Source of the DNA: Mantamonas sphyraenae
Lineage: Eukaryota > CRuMs > Mantamonadidae
Length of the DNA: 64,000 nt
NCBI GenBank assembly: GCA_026936335.1
Contig: JAPMXV010000070.1
Location: forward strand, 239,351-303,350
Reading direction: 5' to 3'
The notes beneath the pieces are model-generated. The model did not search any database and was not told the DNA's origin. It saw nothing but the letters and a program-made list of their open reading frames with translations. Positions within the stretch are counted from its first letter, which is position 1. Each line of letters starts with the position of its first letter. Made by a program: the position numbers and the translations under genes. Shown here piece by piece: positions 51,130-63,000 of this stretch.

Positions 51130-51821
51130 GGTGGGAGGGGAATGAAACGGTGGTTTCGAGGTGGTGACGACACTGCCGACGTTCGGCTGGGGCAATGCTC
51201 TGCGTGCGCGCACCATTGGGTTGCAGACGAATGCTGGTCAACGCAGTCAACGCAGTCAACGCATTCGGTGCTTTGGGTGGCAGCAGCCTCCCTGGTCGAT
51301 GCACGACAAACACAACTGAGAAAAGGAGATGGACCGACAAGGTGGGTTGATGACAAAGGTCGGGGTGTCGTTTTGTCAACGTTGGTGGTGGTGGGCAGCT
51401 GGGGCTGCGTTCAACCGGCTTCTTCCGTGTTGGCGGAAGGAGGGTGGATGGCGCCGAAGAACAAAGTGGCAAAGGAACGTCGTGCTGCCCCCCCACGCAC
51501 CACAGAAGGCCAAGCCTCGGCAATACATGCAGTGGTTGACTGCACGATGCGTAGGACGACGCATCGGGCAGTCAGGAAACAACAGGACGTCGGGGCTGGG
51601 TGGGGAGGGAGTTGGGTGTGCACAGGGTGCTTGGCAAGCACAGCAGCACAGCAGCATGCAACGCATCTAACAACCAGCACATGCTCACAGAATCTGAGGG
51701 TAGGTGAATTGGGTGGATGGAGAACGTGTAGAGTGCCGCAGAAGGGAAAGGGGAAAGAGAGGGAAAGGGAGGTGCGCATTGGCTCACAACAGGCAAAGCA
51801 GACGTAACGGGCCCGCTGGAG

Positions 51822-54545
51822 ATGGTTGATTGGGTGGAACTGCTGGAGAGTGGAGATCATGAACGGATTTGCAGGGCACTGGAGGCAGAGGGAGAGGTGG
51901 GTTGGGACTGGGACGCAGAGTGACGTCGTGGGGCAACAACGGAGTGTGTGCTGACACGCGGGGCACAGGAAACGAATATTGATGACGATGTTGCGCTGGA
52001 AGACAATGATGTAGTAGCGCTGGCCAAGGCGCTAAGGAAGAACAGCACCTTGAAGACACTGCTGCTCGGGGGGAAAAGCATCGGAGCACAAGGAGCAGCA
52101 GCACTCGGGCAGGCACTGTGTGAGAACAGCAGCTTGCAGACCTTGGACCTCAGCTACAACTGCATCGGAGCAGAAGGAGCAGGAGCACTGGGGCAGGCAC
52201 TGAGTGAGAACAACAGCTTGCAGACACTGAATCTCTGGGGCAACAACATCGGTGATGAAGGAGCCGCAGCACTGGGACAGGCACTGAGTGAGAACAACAG
52301 CTTGCAGACACTGAACCTCAACGGTAACAGGATCGGGGCAGAAGGCGTAGCAGCACTGGGGCAGGGACTGAGTAAGAACAGCAGCTTACAGGCATTGAGT
52401 CTTTGGGATACCAGCATCGGGGATGAAGGAGCCGCAGCACTGGCGCAGGCGCTGAGTGACAACAACAGCTTGCAGACACTGAACCTCAGGAGCAACAGCA
52501 TCGCCGGCGAGGGAGCAGCAGCACTAGCGAAGGGACTGTGCAAGAACAGCAGGTTGCAAACACTGGACCTCGGGAGCAACAGCATCGGGGCAGAGGGAAC
52601 AGCAGCGCTGGCGCATGCGCTGAATGAGAACAACTGCTTGCATCGACTGAATCTCAACAACAACAGCATCGAGGCAGAAGGAGCAGCAGCACTGGCACGG
52701 GGATTGCGGGTGAACAGCAGCTTGCAGACGCTGAATCTCTGGGACAACAGCATCGGGGATGAAGGAGCCGCAGCGCTTGAGCAGGCACTCAGTGAGAACA
52801 ACAGCTTGCAGACACTGGTCCTTAGGAACAACAGCATTGCAGACGAGGGAGCAGCAGCACTAGCGAAGGGACTGTGCAAGAACAGCAGGTTGCAAACACT
52901 GGACCTCGGGAGCAACAGCATCGGGGCAGAGGGAACAGCAGCGCTGGCGCATGCGCTGAATGAGAACAACTGCTTGCATCGACTGAATCTCAACAACAAC
53001 AGCATCGAGGCAGAAGGAGCAGCAGCACTGGCACGGGGATTGCGGGTGAACAGCAGCTTGCAGACGCTTAATCTCTGGGACAACAGCATCGGGGATGAAG
53101 GAGCCGCAGCACTTGAGCAGGCACTCAGTGAGAACAACAGCTTGCAGACACTGGTCCTTAGGAACAACAGCATTGCAGACGAGGGAGCAGCAGCACTAGC
53201 GAAGGGACTGTGCAAGAACAGCAGGTTGCAAACACTGGACCTCGGGAGCAACAGCATCGGGGCAGAGGGAACAGCAGCGCTGGCGCATGCGCTGAATGAG
53301 AACAACTGCTTGCATCGACTGAATCTCAACAACAACAGCATCGAGGCAGAAGGAGCAGCAGCACTGGCACGGGGATTGCGGGTGAACAGCAGCTTGCAGA
53401 CGCTGAATCTCTGGGACAACAGCATCGGGGATGAAGGAGCCGCAGCACTTGAGCAGGCACTCAGTGAGAACAACAGCTTGCAGACACTGAACCTCAGGAA
53501 CAACAGCATCGCAGGCGAGGGAGCAGCGGCACTGGCGAAGGGATTGTGTGAGAACAGCAGCTTGCAAACACTGGACCTCGGGAGCAACAGCATCGGGGCA
53601 GAAGGAGCAGCAGCACTGGCGCATGCGCTGAATGAGAACAACTGCCTGCAGACACTGGACCTCAACAACAACAGCATCGGGGCAGAAGGAGCAGCATCAC
53701 TGGCGCAGGCGCTGAGTGGGAGCAGCTTGCAGACACTGAGCCTCAGCTACAACAGCATCGAGGACGAAGGAGCCGCAGCACTGGCGCAGGCACTGAATGG
53801 GAGCAGCTTGCAGACACTGAACCTCAGGAACAACAGTATCGGGGCAGAAGGGGCAGCAGCAATGGCACAGGCACTGAGCGAGAGCAGCTTGCAGACACTG
53901 GACCTCAACAACAACAGCATTGTGGACGAAGGAGCAGCGGCAATTGCACGGGGATTGCGGGTGAACCGCAGCTTGCAGACACTGAACCTCAGGAGCAACA
54001 ACATCGGTGCAGAAGGAGCAGCAGCACTGACAGAGGCGATGGAAGTCAATAGGTCGTGCTGCAGCATCGAGGACGTTCACGGTGACGCGTTGGAGTCACT
54101 GTTGGAGAGAAACAGGAATCAGCATGAAGAGTTTGTGGAATGTGGGGATGTGGAGAAGATGGCTGCGTTGAAGGAGTGGGGTGTGCCTGTGGACACCTTT
54201 GCAGGGGTTAGGGGGAGGAAAACTGCACTGGAGAGAGCAGTGAAGCGAGGGGATGAGAGGATTGTGGATGTGCTGCGGGCTTGGGGTGCGAAGCCAAGGG
54301 TGAGAACGGTGGCGATGGTGATGGAGGAAGGGTGGAGGAAGGCGTGGCATTGGATTGGATGGGTTGGACAGGTAGATGAAGCGATGGAGGTGGCGTTGGT
54401 GATGAATGGGGAGGAGAGGGAGGCGATGTTTGCGTGTGGTGGGATGGAGGAGTATGTGGAGGAAGGAGGGTGGGAAGGGTGGGCGACACTGCCGGATGAG
54501 GTGATGGAGAGGGTGATTGGGTGGGTGGGGAGGGGAGGGTGGTGA
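51822..54545 (+). CDS. LRR-ankyrin protein, tandem copy 3 (883 aa, expanded LRR array)
   Basis: Exons 51822-51896 and 51969-54545 join to 883 residues. The N-terminal LRRs resemble copy 2 (LWGNNIGDEG) and then follow copy 1. The middle holds three successive copies of a four-LRR (112-residue) block beginning LCKNSRLQTLDLGSNSIG, where copy 1 has one. The two ankyrin-like repeats and the LPDEVMERVIGWVG module end the protein, with a changed tail (GRGGW instead of RKV). The length difference shows that the LRR array expands and contracts by unequal exchange. Confidence 0.9.
52531..53540 (+). repeat. Internal 336-bp tandem expansion (x3) in LRR copy 3
   Basis: AGGGACTGTGCAAGAACAGC occurs at 52531, 52867 and 53203, exactly 336 bp apart (four 84-bp LRR units). 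The copies are nearly identical in sequence, so the expansion is recent. Confidence 0.93.
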
Positions 54546-54831
54546 TGGTGTGGCGGAAGGAAAAACGACAGCGACTGGGAGTGTCTTTTCCGTTGTCATT
54601 GTCGCCGTCGTTGTGGTCGTCGTTGCACCTGGCGCGTCGCACGTCGGCGTGGCCTCCAGCTGCCTGCTGCTTCTACTGGTGTCCCCGCTCTCATCCTGCA
54701 ACGAAAGACTCCGTGTTGCGTCTGCTTCTGCTTGCACGGTGTTTTGCGAACACCGCGCTGTGTAGTTGAAAAGCAACACTCTCTCTTGCGCGCGCGGATG
54801 CACGAGAACCCGAGCCCCAGGCGGAATTGAC

Positions 54832-57800
54832 ATGGCCCCAGGACTGTTCAGATCGTTTCCATGCACAGGGGTGCTCTGCGTGCTTCTCGTTGTGTCGTAT
54901 GTGGCTGGAGCAGGGCACCTGAACGAGTTTGGGAAACCTGCGCTCTCGAGTCTGGACAGGTCTGCCCACTCGTACACACTGCGCCCAGGGCGCATTGTCG
55001 ACATTGAAACGCCTCTTGGAGACAACATGATCCGCGTGGAGCGAATGGGTGGCAACTGGTAGGTTGCGGGTTCCGTGCGGACACATTGGAGGCGCACTCC
55101 CACACTGCGGCAAACCCGTGCCCCTCCATGCTCAGAGGAGGAAGACGGCTGCGGCGGAGATACGCTGACCCGCAACATTTCGCAACAGTGGAAGCGCCCC
55201 GTTGGATTTGCTGTTCGCGTGCAGCCCAGGTGCAGGGGGGATTTCGGAGACAAAGTGGTCCGTTTTGGAAACCAAATTTGGCACGATTTCGTTCGGCGGC
55301 CTAAGCGCTGCTCTGCATCGGCAGGGCGGACACAGATGTGCGAAAGAGGCCCAACACTTTGCGTTGAGAGTGCTCGGAGAGTCTGAAAGCGGTGAGACAG
55401 CACAGTGTAGCGAAAGGGTGGTGGTGCGGCAGGAAGAGGGCAGCTCATCCTTCACGCAACACAGCTCGCGTGCAAACGCGATGAGGAGCAGCCCCACGCT
55501 GGTTTTAGACACTGTGATCAACATGACGCTGTGGGGCACTGTGAATGTGGATCGGCGCACGCCGGAAGGTCTGTATGACATTCGCGTGTCCGTCACACCA
55601 CAGCAGGCGTGTTCTGCTGGCTCCTTCGTATCGATGAGATACGGACTGGATTGCACGGGTGGCGCAAGTCTGTGCTTGCCGCAAGGTGACGCACAGTACG
55701 CCGACGTGGACCAGGATGGCAGGACGACCACAAAGACCTTTTCCTTTGTGAAATTCAACTACCAAACTCGCGGTGGCCTGTCCATCTCAAATTGTGGGTG
55801 CACAGGTGGTGCATCGGGCTTGGGGTCCGTCCCATGGCGCATTTCCGGGGACATCAACCACCGAGTCGCAATTACGCTCCTGGGAGCACAGGCATGTCTC
55901 GTACGCGTCCAAGCGTTCGTTACACCTTCATGCAAGTGTGTTCTGGGTGGGGAACAGTCCTGCAAAGCCGACAGCAGCTGTGCATGTCCGCTGGGGGTCA
56001 CCGGGGCGTACTGCAACACCCCATTGCCCAACCCTGTGCCAGAAGTGGTGAACAACGCATCGAGGGCAACGCTGACGTCCAACATGGGATCTATGGATGC
56101 GTTCTGGGTGCAAGTTTCACGGTCAAACACGCAGGTGCAAGTGCAAGCCATCAGTTTGCGCAACGAGTGGGGGGACAAGTCCGACAACGATAGAAACAAC
56201 GAAGGAACGGCTGTCATCCTGGCCAAGTGGGGCTCCATGCCCACCATCAACCAAACCACCTTGAGTGCCATCACGATTCCCATCGTGGCCGACTTTGAGT
56301 GCAGCGATTGCGACTTTCGGTTGCGCGGACCCTTCGTGGACGGCCTCAACCTCACCCTGAAAGGATCAGACATTCCGAATGGCAAGGAAAATGAGCGACT
56401 CTACGTGGCCATGGGGCTTGTGGGCGAGTTTATTCCGACCACCCGCAAGTACTTGCGCAAGGTGACCGTGGAAGATTCATTCGGGGGCATTGTGTCCACG
56501 GTGTACTTCATGCTGTTTGGCGTGTCCGTTGCGTTTGTGCTGTTCAGCTTGATTGCGAATCGCAACCCACAGGTGCCTCTCCTGAAGGCCGAAGAGCTCC
56601 TCGGCGGGCTAATCGCCCGCATGGAGCACAAACTGTTGTACAACATGAGAGTGTCAGGCGTCAATCGGCACATACACGCCCTTGAGCAGGAAGATCGTAC
56701 TGCGGCGCGCCATCGAAAGGCCGAGAGCGAGCGCAAGGCTGCAGCAAAAACAGCTGGCGTGGAGATGGGCAAAGTGGGAGCGGCCGAAGCGGCAGTTGAG
56801 GCAGGCGACTTGGATATTGAGCTGAAGGACGACACTGTGAGTGGTGGTGCTGGTGGTGGAAGCACGGTGGGCTTCTGGACGGGCCTGGTTGTTGTGATTT
56901 TCAACATGGTTTCTCTGCTGGCCGGGGTGGTGAAGACAGTGTTCAACATCTCGTTGATGGCATCTTCATTCAGCAAGGTGTTGCCGGGGTACCGTGTGGA
57001 CCTGGTGTACGCTCAGTTCTCCCTGGCGCTGGAGCTCGGACCTCTCGGCGATTTAGCGCAGCTTTTTCTGGACACACTGCGGTCCCTGGACTTTACCATC
57101 TGGGCCAACGAGTGGAACTGTGGTGGGCTGTCATCGTTGCTGTCTCCCCTGTTCCTGCTGCTGGGGATGCTCCTGTTGCGGGTGATGTTGAAGCGCGACG
57201 TGCTGCTGCTACTTTCGATGTTTTTCAAGAGCCTCAAGAAGCGACAAGGAGGGGCCATTGGCAAAGCAGCGTCGACGTTGGCCGGAAACCTGGTGGTCGG
57301 TGGCGTTTTCTACCTGACACAGATCATCATTGCAACAATTGGGGACATGAGTTTGTCGCTGGGGGGCGTTCGCAATTGTGGGGACGACGACCTGGCTGCA
57401 CGGCAGATGGGCTCTGTGTTGATGGTGATCATGCTGGTTGTGTTTTTCGTCACCAACTTTGACATGTTTTCGGGCACGGACTGGAAGTGGCAGAACAGGC
57501 GCTACATGGGGGAATATTCGCCATGCAAGAAGGACGTGAAGCAACAGCACTGGATTGTTGTGGCGCTGGCCAACCTGTTTCCTATGGTTCTGATTGCGCG
57601 TGTCGTACGCGGACTGGAACGCCTGCTGAAGCTGAGTGTGGGTGTGTGGACGACGGACCAGGTGCGTGCGTTCAAGGTGCTTCCACGCTCGAACAAGTTT
57701 GATGACGACAAGTGGGATGTGGACAGTCAGCAGGAGCCCGTGGTGGCCACGGTGGGGCGTGCGGCATCGTTGGTGTGGCTGATGTTTCCAGGCCCACTGG

Positions 57801-58112
57801 TGGTGATTGGCAAGTTCACCGAGGCGTTGAACAACCCGCCTGTGTTTGATGTGGCAAAAAAAAAGCAAGCTGACGGAGGAGGAGGTGGAAGCGGGCATGG
57901 GTGAGGATGAGGAGGACATTGGCGTCAGCGAACCTTTGCTGCGCTTGCACACTCCCAAGTGGAGTCGTGCGGTGAAGTACGTCGCAAACATGATCAACAT
58001 GGCTGCAACTGTGCTCTTTGTGGTTTCTTTGGACTCGACGGTGCTGCTGGTTGCTTTGGGGGCCCTGGTTCCCGGTGCGATCATGGCCACCCTCGACGAT
58101 TTGCGAGGATGA
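54832..58112 (+). CDS. Large multi-pass membrane protein with Cys-rich extracellular region, unknown family
   Basis: The gene starts with a signal peptide (MAPGLFRSFPCTGVLCVLL, cut near YVAGAGH). An intron lies between about 55050 and 55134 (acceptor GCTCAG), with the exact donor unclear. The extracellular part of about 400 residues has an EGF-like Cys cluster (CKCVLGGEQSCKADSSCACP). Then come a membrane helix (VYFMLFGVSVAFVLFSLIA), a Lys/Arg/Glu-rich cytosolic stretch and at least seven further helices (for example FLLLGMLLLRVMLK, LVWLMFPGPLVVIG), ending TLDDLRG. The frame changes at a G6 run (55235-55240) and at an A9 run (about 57856-57864). Both look like homopolymer indels, because coding sequence continues (AKKK-SKLTEEEVEAGMG). 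Possibly a receptor or channel-like protein; I recognise no family. Confidence 0.75.
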
Positions 58113-58145
58113 CAGCTGCTGGGGAGCCTGGGCAAGGAGATCATG

Positions 58146-59774
58146 AGCGAGAGAGAGCGGCAGCGCCAAGGAGTGGGGCGTGAGCTTCACGGTGAGCCCG
58201 ACTGGGTACACGAAGGAGGGCGTGTTGGAGGACCATGGAGAAATGAAGGGCGAGTTTGACGCGTTCCAGGAGCGCCACAGCGCGTTTGGCAAGACGGAGG
58301 ACCAGCAGCTGGTGGAAGTGGCGACGAAATTTGTGCGCAAGAGCAAGCCCGACGGTGACCCGAGCGACATCAAGGACGTGACGTCGATTGCACCGAGCAA
58401 GGAGGAGCTGCTTGGCAACCGCGCTCTGTCGGACATGGACACGTCGTTGCTGCAGGAGCGCCTTGTGGTGCTGCAGCACATCAACGGCTCGATGAACGTG
58501 TTCCTGCCTCTTGTGGACCTGACGCAGATCGACACGCGCTTCAGCTTGGCAAACGACTTTTCGCGTGCGCGCGGCCTTGTCGCGGCATCTGTGGTATGGT
58601 CGGCACGTACTGCAGCGACTATCGCCCGGACATCACGATCAACCGCCAGAAGACGGTGGATCTGTGGGACCAGAAGCCGAGCGAGGAGACGCTGACGGGC
58701 AGTGTGTTTGGCCAGATTGCGGCAGCTCTCAAGACGCACGTGAAGAACCTGCGCCAGAGGCCGAGCAGCCAGGCGTGGCACGTGGACTTAAACGGCTAGT
58801 CGTTGATCGATGCAGGCGGACCGTACCGTGAGACGTTCTCGCAGATGATCCGCGAGATCCAGTCGCCGCACATCGACCTGCTTGTGCATGTGGGCAACTT
58901 TAAGAGCGACAACGGTATGCACCGTGACACGTTTGTGCCGAACCCGAGCGGCAAGGGCCAGGTGTACAAGGACCACTACCAGTTCCTGGGCAAGCTGATG
59001 GGCGTGGGTCTGCGCCAGAACATGACGATGGAGCTTGCGATGTCGCCTGTGTTCTGGAAGAAGCTGGTGCAGTTCCCGGTGACGCGTGCCGATCTGGTGG
59101 CCATGGACACGATGTGCGTGCAGTGCAAAGACGCCATCGTGGACATTGACAAGAAGGGCGTGACGTCGGAGATGTTTGGCGACGTGATTGACGTGACGTT
59201 CACGACGCATCTGACGGACGGTACAGAGGTGGAGCTTGTGGAGGGTGGCAAGCACAAGAAGGTGACGTTTGAGAACCGCCACGAGTACGTGCGCCTTGTG
59301 GAGCAGGCTCGTCTGAACGAGTTTGACACGCAGGTGGGCTGGATCCGCGAGGGTCTGGCGTGCATGGTGTCGGTGCGCCTGTTTTCGCTGTTTACGTGGC
59401 AGGACATCCAGCTGCGCATGTGCGGTGTTGCCGACGTGCCGGTGGAGCTGCTGAAGAAGCACACGTACTACAGCGGGTACACGAAGGACAGCGAGACGGT
59501 GAAGATGTTCTGGGAGTGCATGGAGAACTACATGCCGGAGGAGAGGCAGCTGTTCCTGCGCTTTGTGTGGGGCCGATCGCGTCTGCCGTTGGGCGAGGAC
59601 GCGAGCTACACGTTTACGCTGAGCACGGCGTACCGCAACACCGAGACTGCTCTGCCCGAGTCGCACACGTGCTCGTTCCAGCTGGATCTGCCGAGCTCGT
59701 ACGGCACCACCGAGGTGATGTCGCAGCGTCTGGCGTACGCGTTTTACAACTGCGCGGATGTGGACAACGACTAA
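58146..59774 (+). pseudogene. HECT E3 ligase C-terminal fragment with frameshift and in-frame TAG
   Basis: The region encodes a complete HECT domain: DAGGPYRETFSQMIREI, QFLGKLMGVGLRQNMTMEL, and the catalytic Cys at 59670-59672 in LPESHTCSFQLDLP. About 220 residues of the upstream linker precede it (KEWGVSFTVSPTGYTKEG ... MNVFLPLVDLTQID). It is not intact. There is no start codon, because an in-frame TGA sits just before 58146. One base appears lost near 58580 (GLVAAS versus RGICGMVGTYC). The codon before SLIDAGG is TAG (58797-58799) where GAG (Glu) is expected. TAG is a real stop elsewhere here. Large HECT ligases carry this part at the C-terminus, so this is probably a truncated subtelomeric copy of a giant HECT gene. 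A relation to the gene at 1-12611 is possible but untestable here. Confidence 0.8.
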
Positions 59775-60014
59775 AGCAGTCGTGTTGTCGAGTGACGTGG
59801 TGGCAATGGGTTCATAGTGCTTGTTTTGCGACTTGCATGCCGACATGCTGCGGGCGCGGGTTTGTGGGGAGCGAATGCCGGGTCGGGTGTGTTGGGTTTC
59901 GGTTTGCAAGGGAGCGGGTGCGTGAGGAAAGTGAATGGAAGGGCCATTTTGCCGACTAGGGATGGTTGGGGAGTTGGTGAGGAGGGGAGGAGTGGTTGAG
60001 TGGGGAGAAATGGT
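59775..60014. other. Convergent intergenic gap
   Basis: 240 bp between the HECT fragment and the stop of the subtelomeric gene; no feature seen. Confidence 0.5.
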
Positions 60015-63000
60015 TCATTCGAGGCGTTGGCGTTTGGAGGAGGAGGAGGAAGAGGAGGAGGAAGGGTCTTTGCGCTTGGGCAGGGTGAAGGAGGAGATGG
60101 GGTAGGCGTTGACGAGAGCGGGAGTGGTGGGACGGGTCATAATGTGGGGGTTGATGCGGTCGATGAGGGTGTGGAGGAGGGTGTGCAGTGTGGCGTCGCT
60201 GGGTTGGGGGTTGTCGAGCCAGGTGATCTTGAGGGAGAGGGAGGTGACACCGCGGGTGAGGGTGTGGCTGATGGCACCTTGCACCTGCAGGCTGGTGAGG
60301 CGTGGTCTGAGGAGACGGACAAAGAAGGCCAGGTCGACAGGCGGCACGCCAACGTTGCCCAGCGCCAGGATGATGTGACGCACCAGGGACTTCAGGCTGC
60401 CGTTGTTGATCAGCTCACGCAGTGCCTGGTGCTCGTGTGTGTGCTGATGGCGAGGGTGCTTGGCTGCGCGTGCCTTCATGTGTGCCAGCAGCGTCTGGAA
60501 CTCCCGCGCCGTGCAGCTGCCACGCTCGCTGTTGTTGGCTTTGCACCAGCCACTGCGCACGGACTCGGGATGCCACTGTTCCACGTTGGTTGTGGTGAGG
60601 TGGTGGTCGTAGTCGCATTGTGTCCAATGTGGGTCGCTGTCGTTGTCAGCAGGGCGTCGTGCTTCCTGCAGCGACAGCTGGGTCTGCTTGTGCTCCTTCC
60701 AGGTGGTGGGATGGGGCTTGTCGCCGAAAGTGTCCATCTCTGCCATGAGCAGGTGGAGGAGGGCGTAGTTGGGCTCGCCGTGGTCGTGTGGCTCCTCCAG
60801 CCAGCACACCTTCAACCCAGCCTCTGTCACACCCATGGCCAGACCAGCGTCATTGATGCCACTGCTGCACGCATTCTGATCCATGTCACGGCCGAGAAGG
60901 GTGAGGCAGAAGGCCATGTCGCCCTGGGAGAGGGGAATGTTGCCCAGAGCGAGCTGAATCTGTCGAACCAGTGTCAACAGAGTGCCATGGCAGACCACAA
61001 CACGCGCCTGCAGGGTCACAAGGTCTGGAATATCGTCAATGGGATGCTCGTTGGCCAGGGTGTGCATGTGGTTCAGCAGTGCCGTGTGCTCCTTCTTGTT
61101 GCTGTGCATGCGCTCGCTCTTTCGCCAGCTTGTCCAACCACTGCGCACAACGCCATCTGGCAGTCCATCCTCCATGGCCATCTTCTCCTCCTCTGTGGGC
61201 TCGGGCAGAACAAGCTCGGTGATGCGGAGGGCGTTGACGGCGTCCGTAGTGGTGGGGCGTGTGGTGATGTGGGGTGTGATGCGGTCGATGAGGGTGTGGA
61301 GGAGGGTGTGCAGTGTGGCGTCGCTGGGTTGGGGGTTGTCGAGCCAGGCGATCTTGAGGGAGAGGGAGGTGACGCCGCGGGTGAGGGTGTGGTTGATGGC
61401 AGGTGCGACCTGCTTGTAGGTGAGTTGTGGCCTGAAGAGGCGGACAAAGAAGGCCAGATCGACAGGCGGCACGCCAACGTTGCCCAGCGCAAGGATGATG
61501 TGTCGCAAAAGGGACATCAGGCTGCCGTTGTTGATCAGCTCACGCAGTGCCTGGTGTTCGTGTGTGTGCTGATGACGAGGGTGCTTGGCTGCGCGTGCCT
61601 TCATGTGTCCCAGCAGCGTCTGGAACTCCCGTGCAGTGCAGCTGCCACGCTCGTCGTGGTTGGCTTTGTTCCAGCCACTGCGCACAGACTCGGGATGCCA
61701 CTTGTCCACCTTGGTGGTGGTGAGGTGGTGGTCGTAGTCGCATTGTGTCCAGTGTGGGTCGCTGTCGTTGTCAGCGGGGCGTCGTGCTTTCTGCAGCCAC
61801 AGCTGGGTCTCCTGGTGCTCCTTCCAGGTGATGGGATGGGGTCTGTCGTCGAGAGTGTCCATCTCTGTCATGAGCAGGTGGAGGAGGGCGTAGTTGGGGT
61901 CACCGTGGTTGTGTGACTCCTCCAGCCAGCACACCTTCAACCCAGTCTTTGTCACACCCATGGCCAGACCAGCGTCGTGGATGGCGAATCTGCACACCTG
62001 TTGATCCATATCACGGCCGAGGAGGGTGAGGCAGAGTGCCATGTCGCCCTGGGAGCGGGGAATGTTGCCCAGAGCGAGCTGAGTCTGTCGGACGAGCGTC
62101 AACAGAGTGCCATGGCAGACCACAACACGCGCCTGCAGGGTCATGATGTCGGGGATGTTGTCGATGGGATGCTCGTTGGCCAGGGTGTGCATGTGGTTCA
62201 GCAGAGCCGTGTGCTCCTTCTTGTTGCTGTGCATGCGCTCGCTCTTTCGCCAGTTCATCGACCACCCTATGCGCACAACCCCATCTGGCAACTTGTTCGT
62301 CTTGTCCACGCCTGCTTTCTTCCGTGCGCTGGTGTCTCCGTTCTTGGCCCTCCTTGCCCGTGTGCTCGACGTTCCTGTTTCTGTGCCACTGCAAGCCGTG
62401 ACCCTGAGCCTGCGCTGTCCGCTGCCTTTCATCTTTTGTGGAGCACTTCTCCGGCTGTTTTGGCTTCTGCGTCGTCGTGTGCGGCCTCTGCTTGTGAGTC
62501 TCGGCTGCAATTCGTCCGTGTCCTCCTGTTCCATGACGTCTGTGCCGTCGTCGCTGTCGTCTTGCGGCATGTACTCCTCATCCATGGCATCTCCAGTGTC
62601 TGCAAAGCTGAGTGGGCCCTGAGCTTCCACCTCGTCGTCCACGTGCTGCTGGGATGCGCCGTTTGCCTCGCCGTCTTCTTCGTACGCCTCCATCCATGAG
62701 CTGGGCATCCACTCTGAGTTGCTGGTGATTGGCCGTGGTTCACGGTGGCCAAAGTTCAGGGACATCAGATCCTCCACGTCGCCGGTGTCATGGGTGTGTG
62801 TGTCCTGGTCTGTGTCGTCGTCGTCGCTGTCTCCAGTCTGCCGTGTGGCCTGGTGGGTGGAGGACGACGATGTGGTGGTGGATGTGGTCCGTGTGATTCC
62901 AACAAAGGCAGGGCTGATGCGCTTTGGGACGCGGTTGTGGTTTACGGTGGGTTGAGCAGGCGGAGGGTACGACGGAGGCTGAGCGAAGTGCATCTGGGCG

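Larger units (their letters stand above)
45337..54545 (+). repeat. Three tandem copies of an LRR-gene block
   Basis: CGAGGTGGTGACGACACTGC starts each unit at 45337, 48332 and 51157, so units are 2995, 2825 and about 3390 bp. Each has a nearly identical non-coding leader of about 660 bp, then a short first exon, a 70-nt-class intron and a large LRR exon. Leader reading frames are open in places, but they show no protein-like features and are not called as genes. Coding copies 1 and 3 are closest to each other at both ends. Confidence 0.93.

Noticed and set aside
52154-53677. Minus-strand open frame of 507 codons with Ala/Ser/Cys repeats
   Set aside because: It is the antisense shadow of the LRR array with an 84-bp period.
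58797-58799. TAG in the HECT fragment as a recoded sense codon
   Set aside because: TAG ends the SH3 and RNase T2 genes nearby, so it is an ordinary stop; the fragment also has a frameshift and no start.
60000-61916. Plus-strand open frame of 638 codons near the telomere
   Set aside because: It is antisense to the repeated subtelomeric gene; repetition in the frame only mirrors the 1128-bp duplication.
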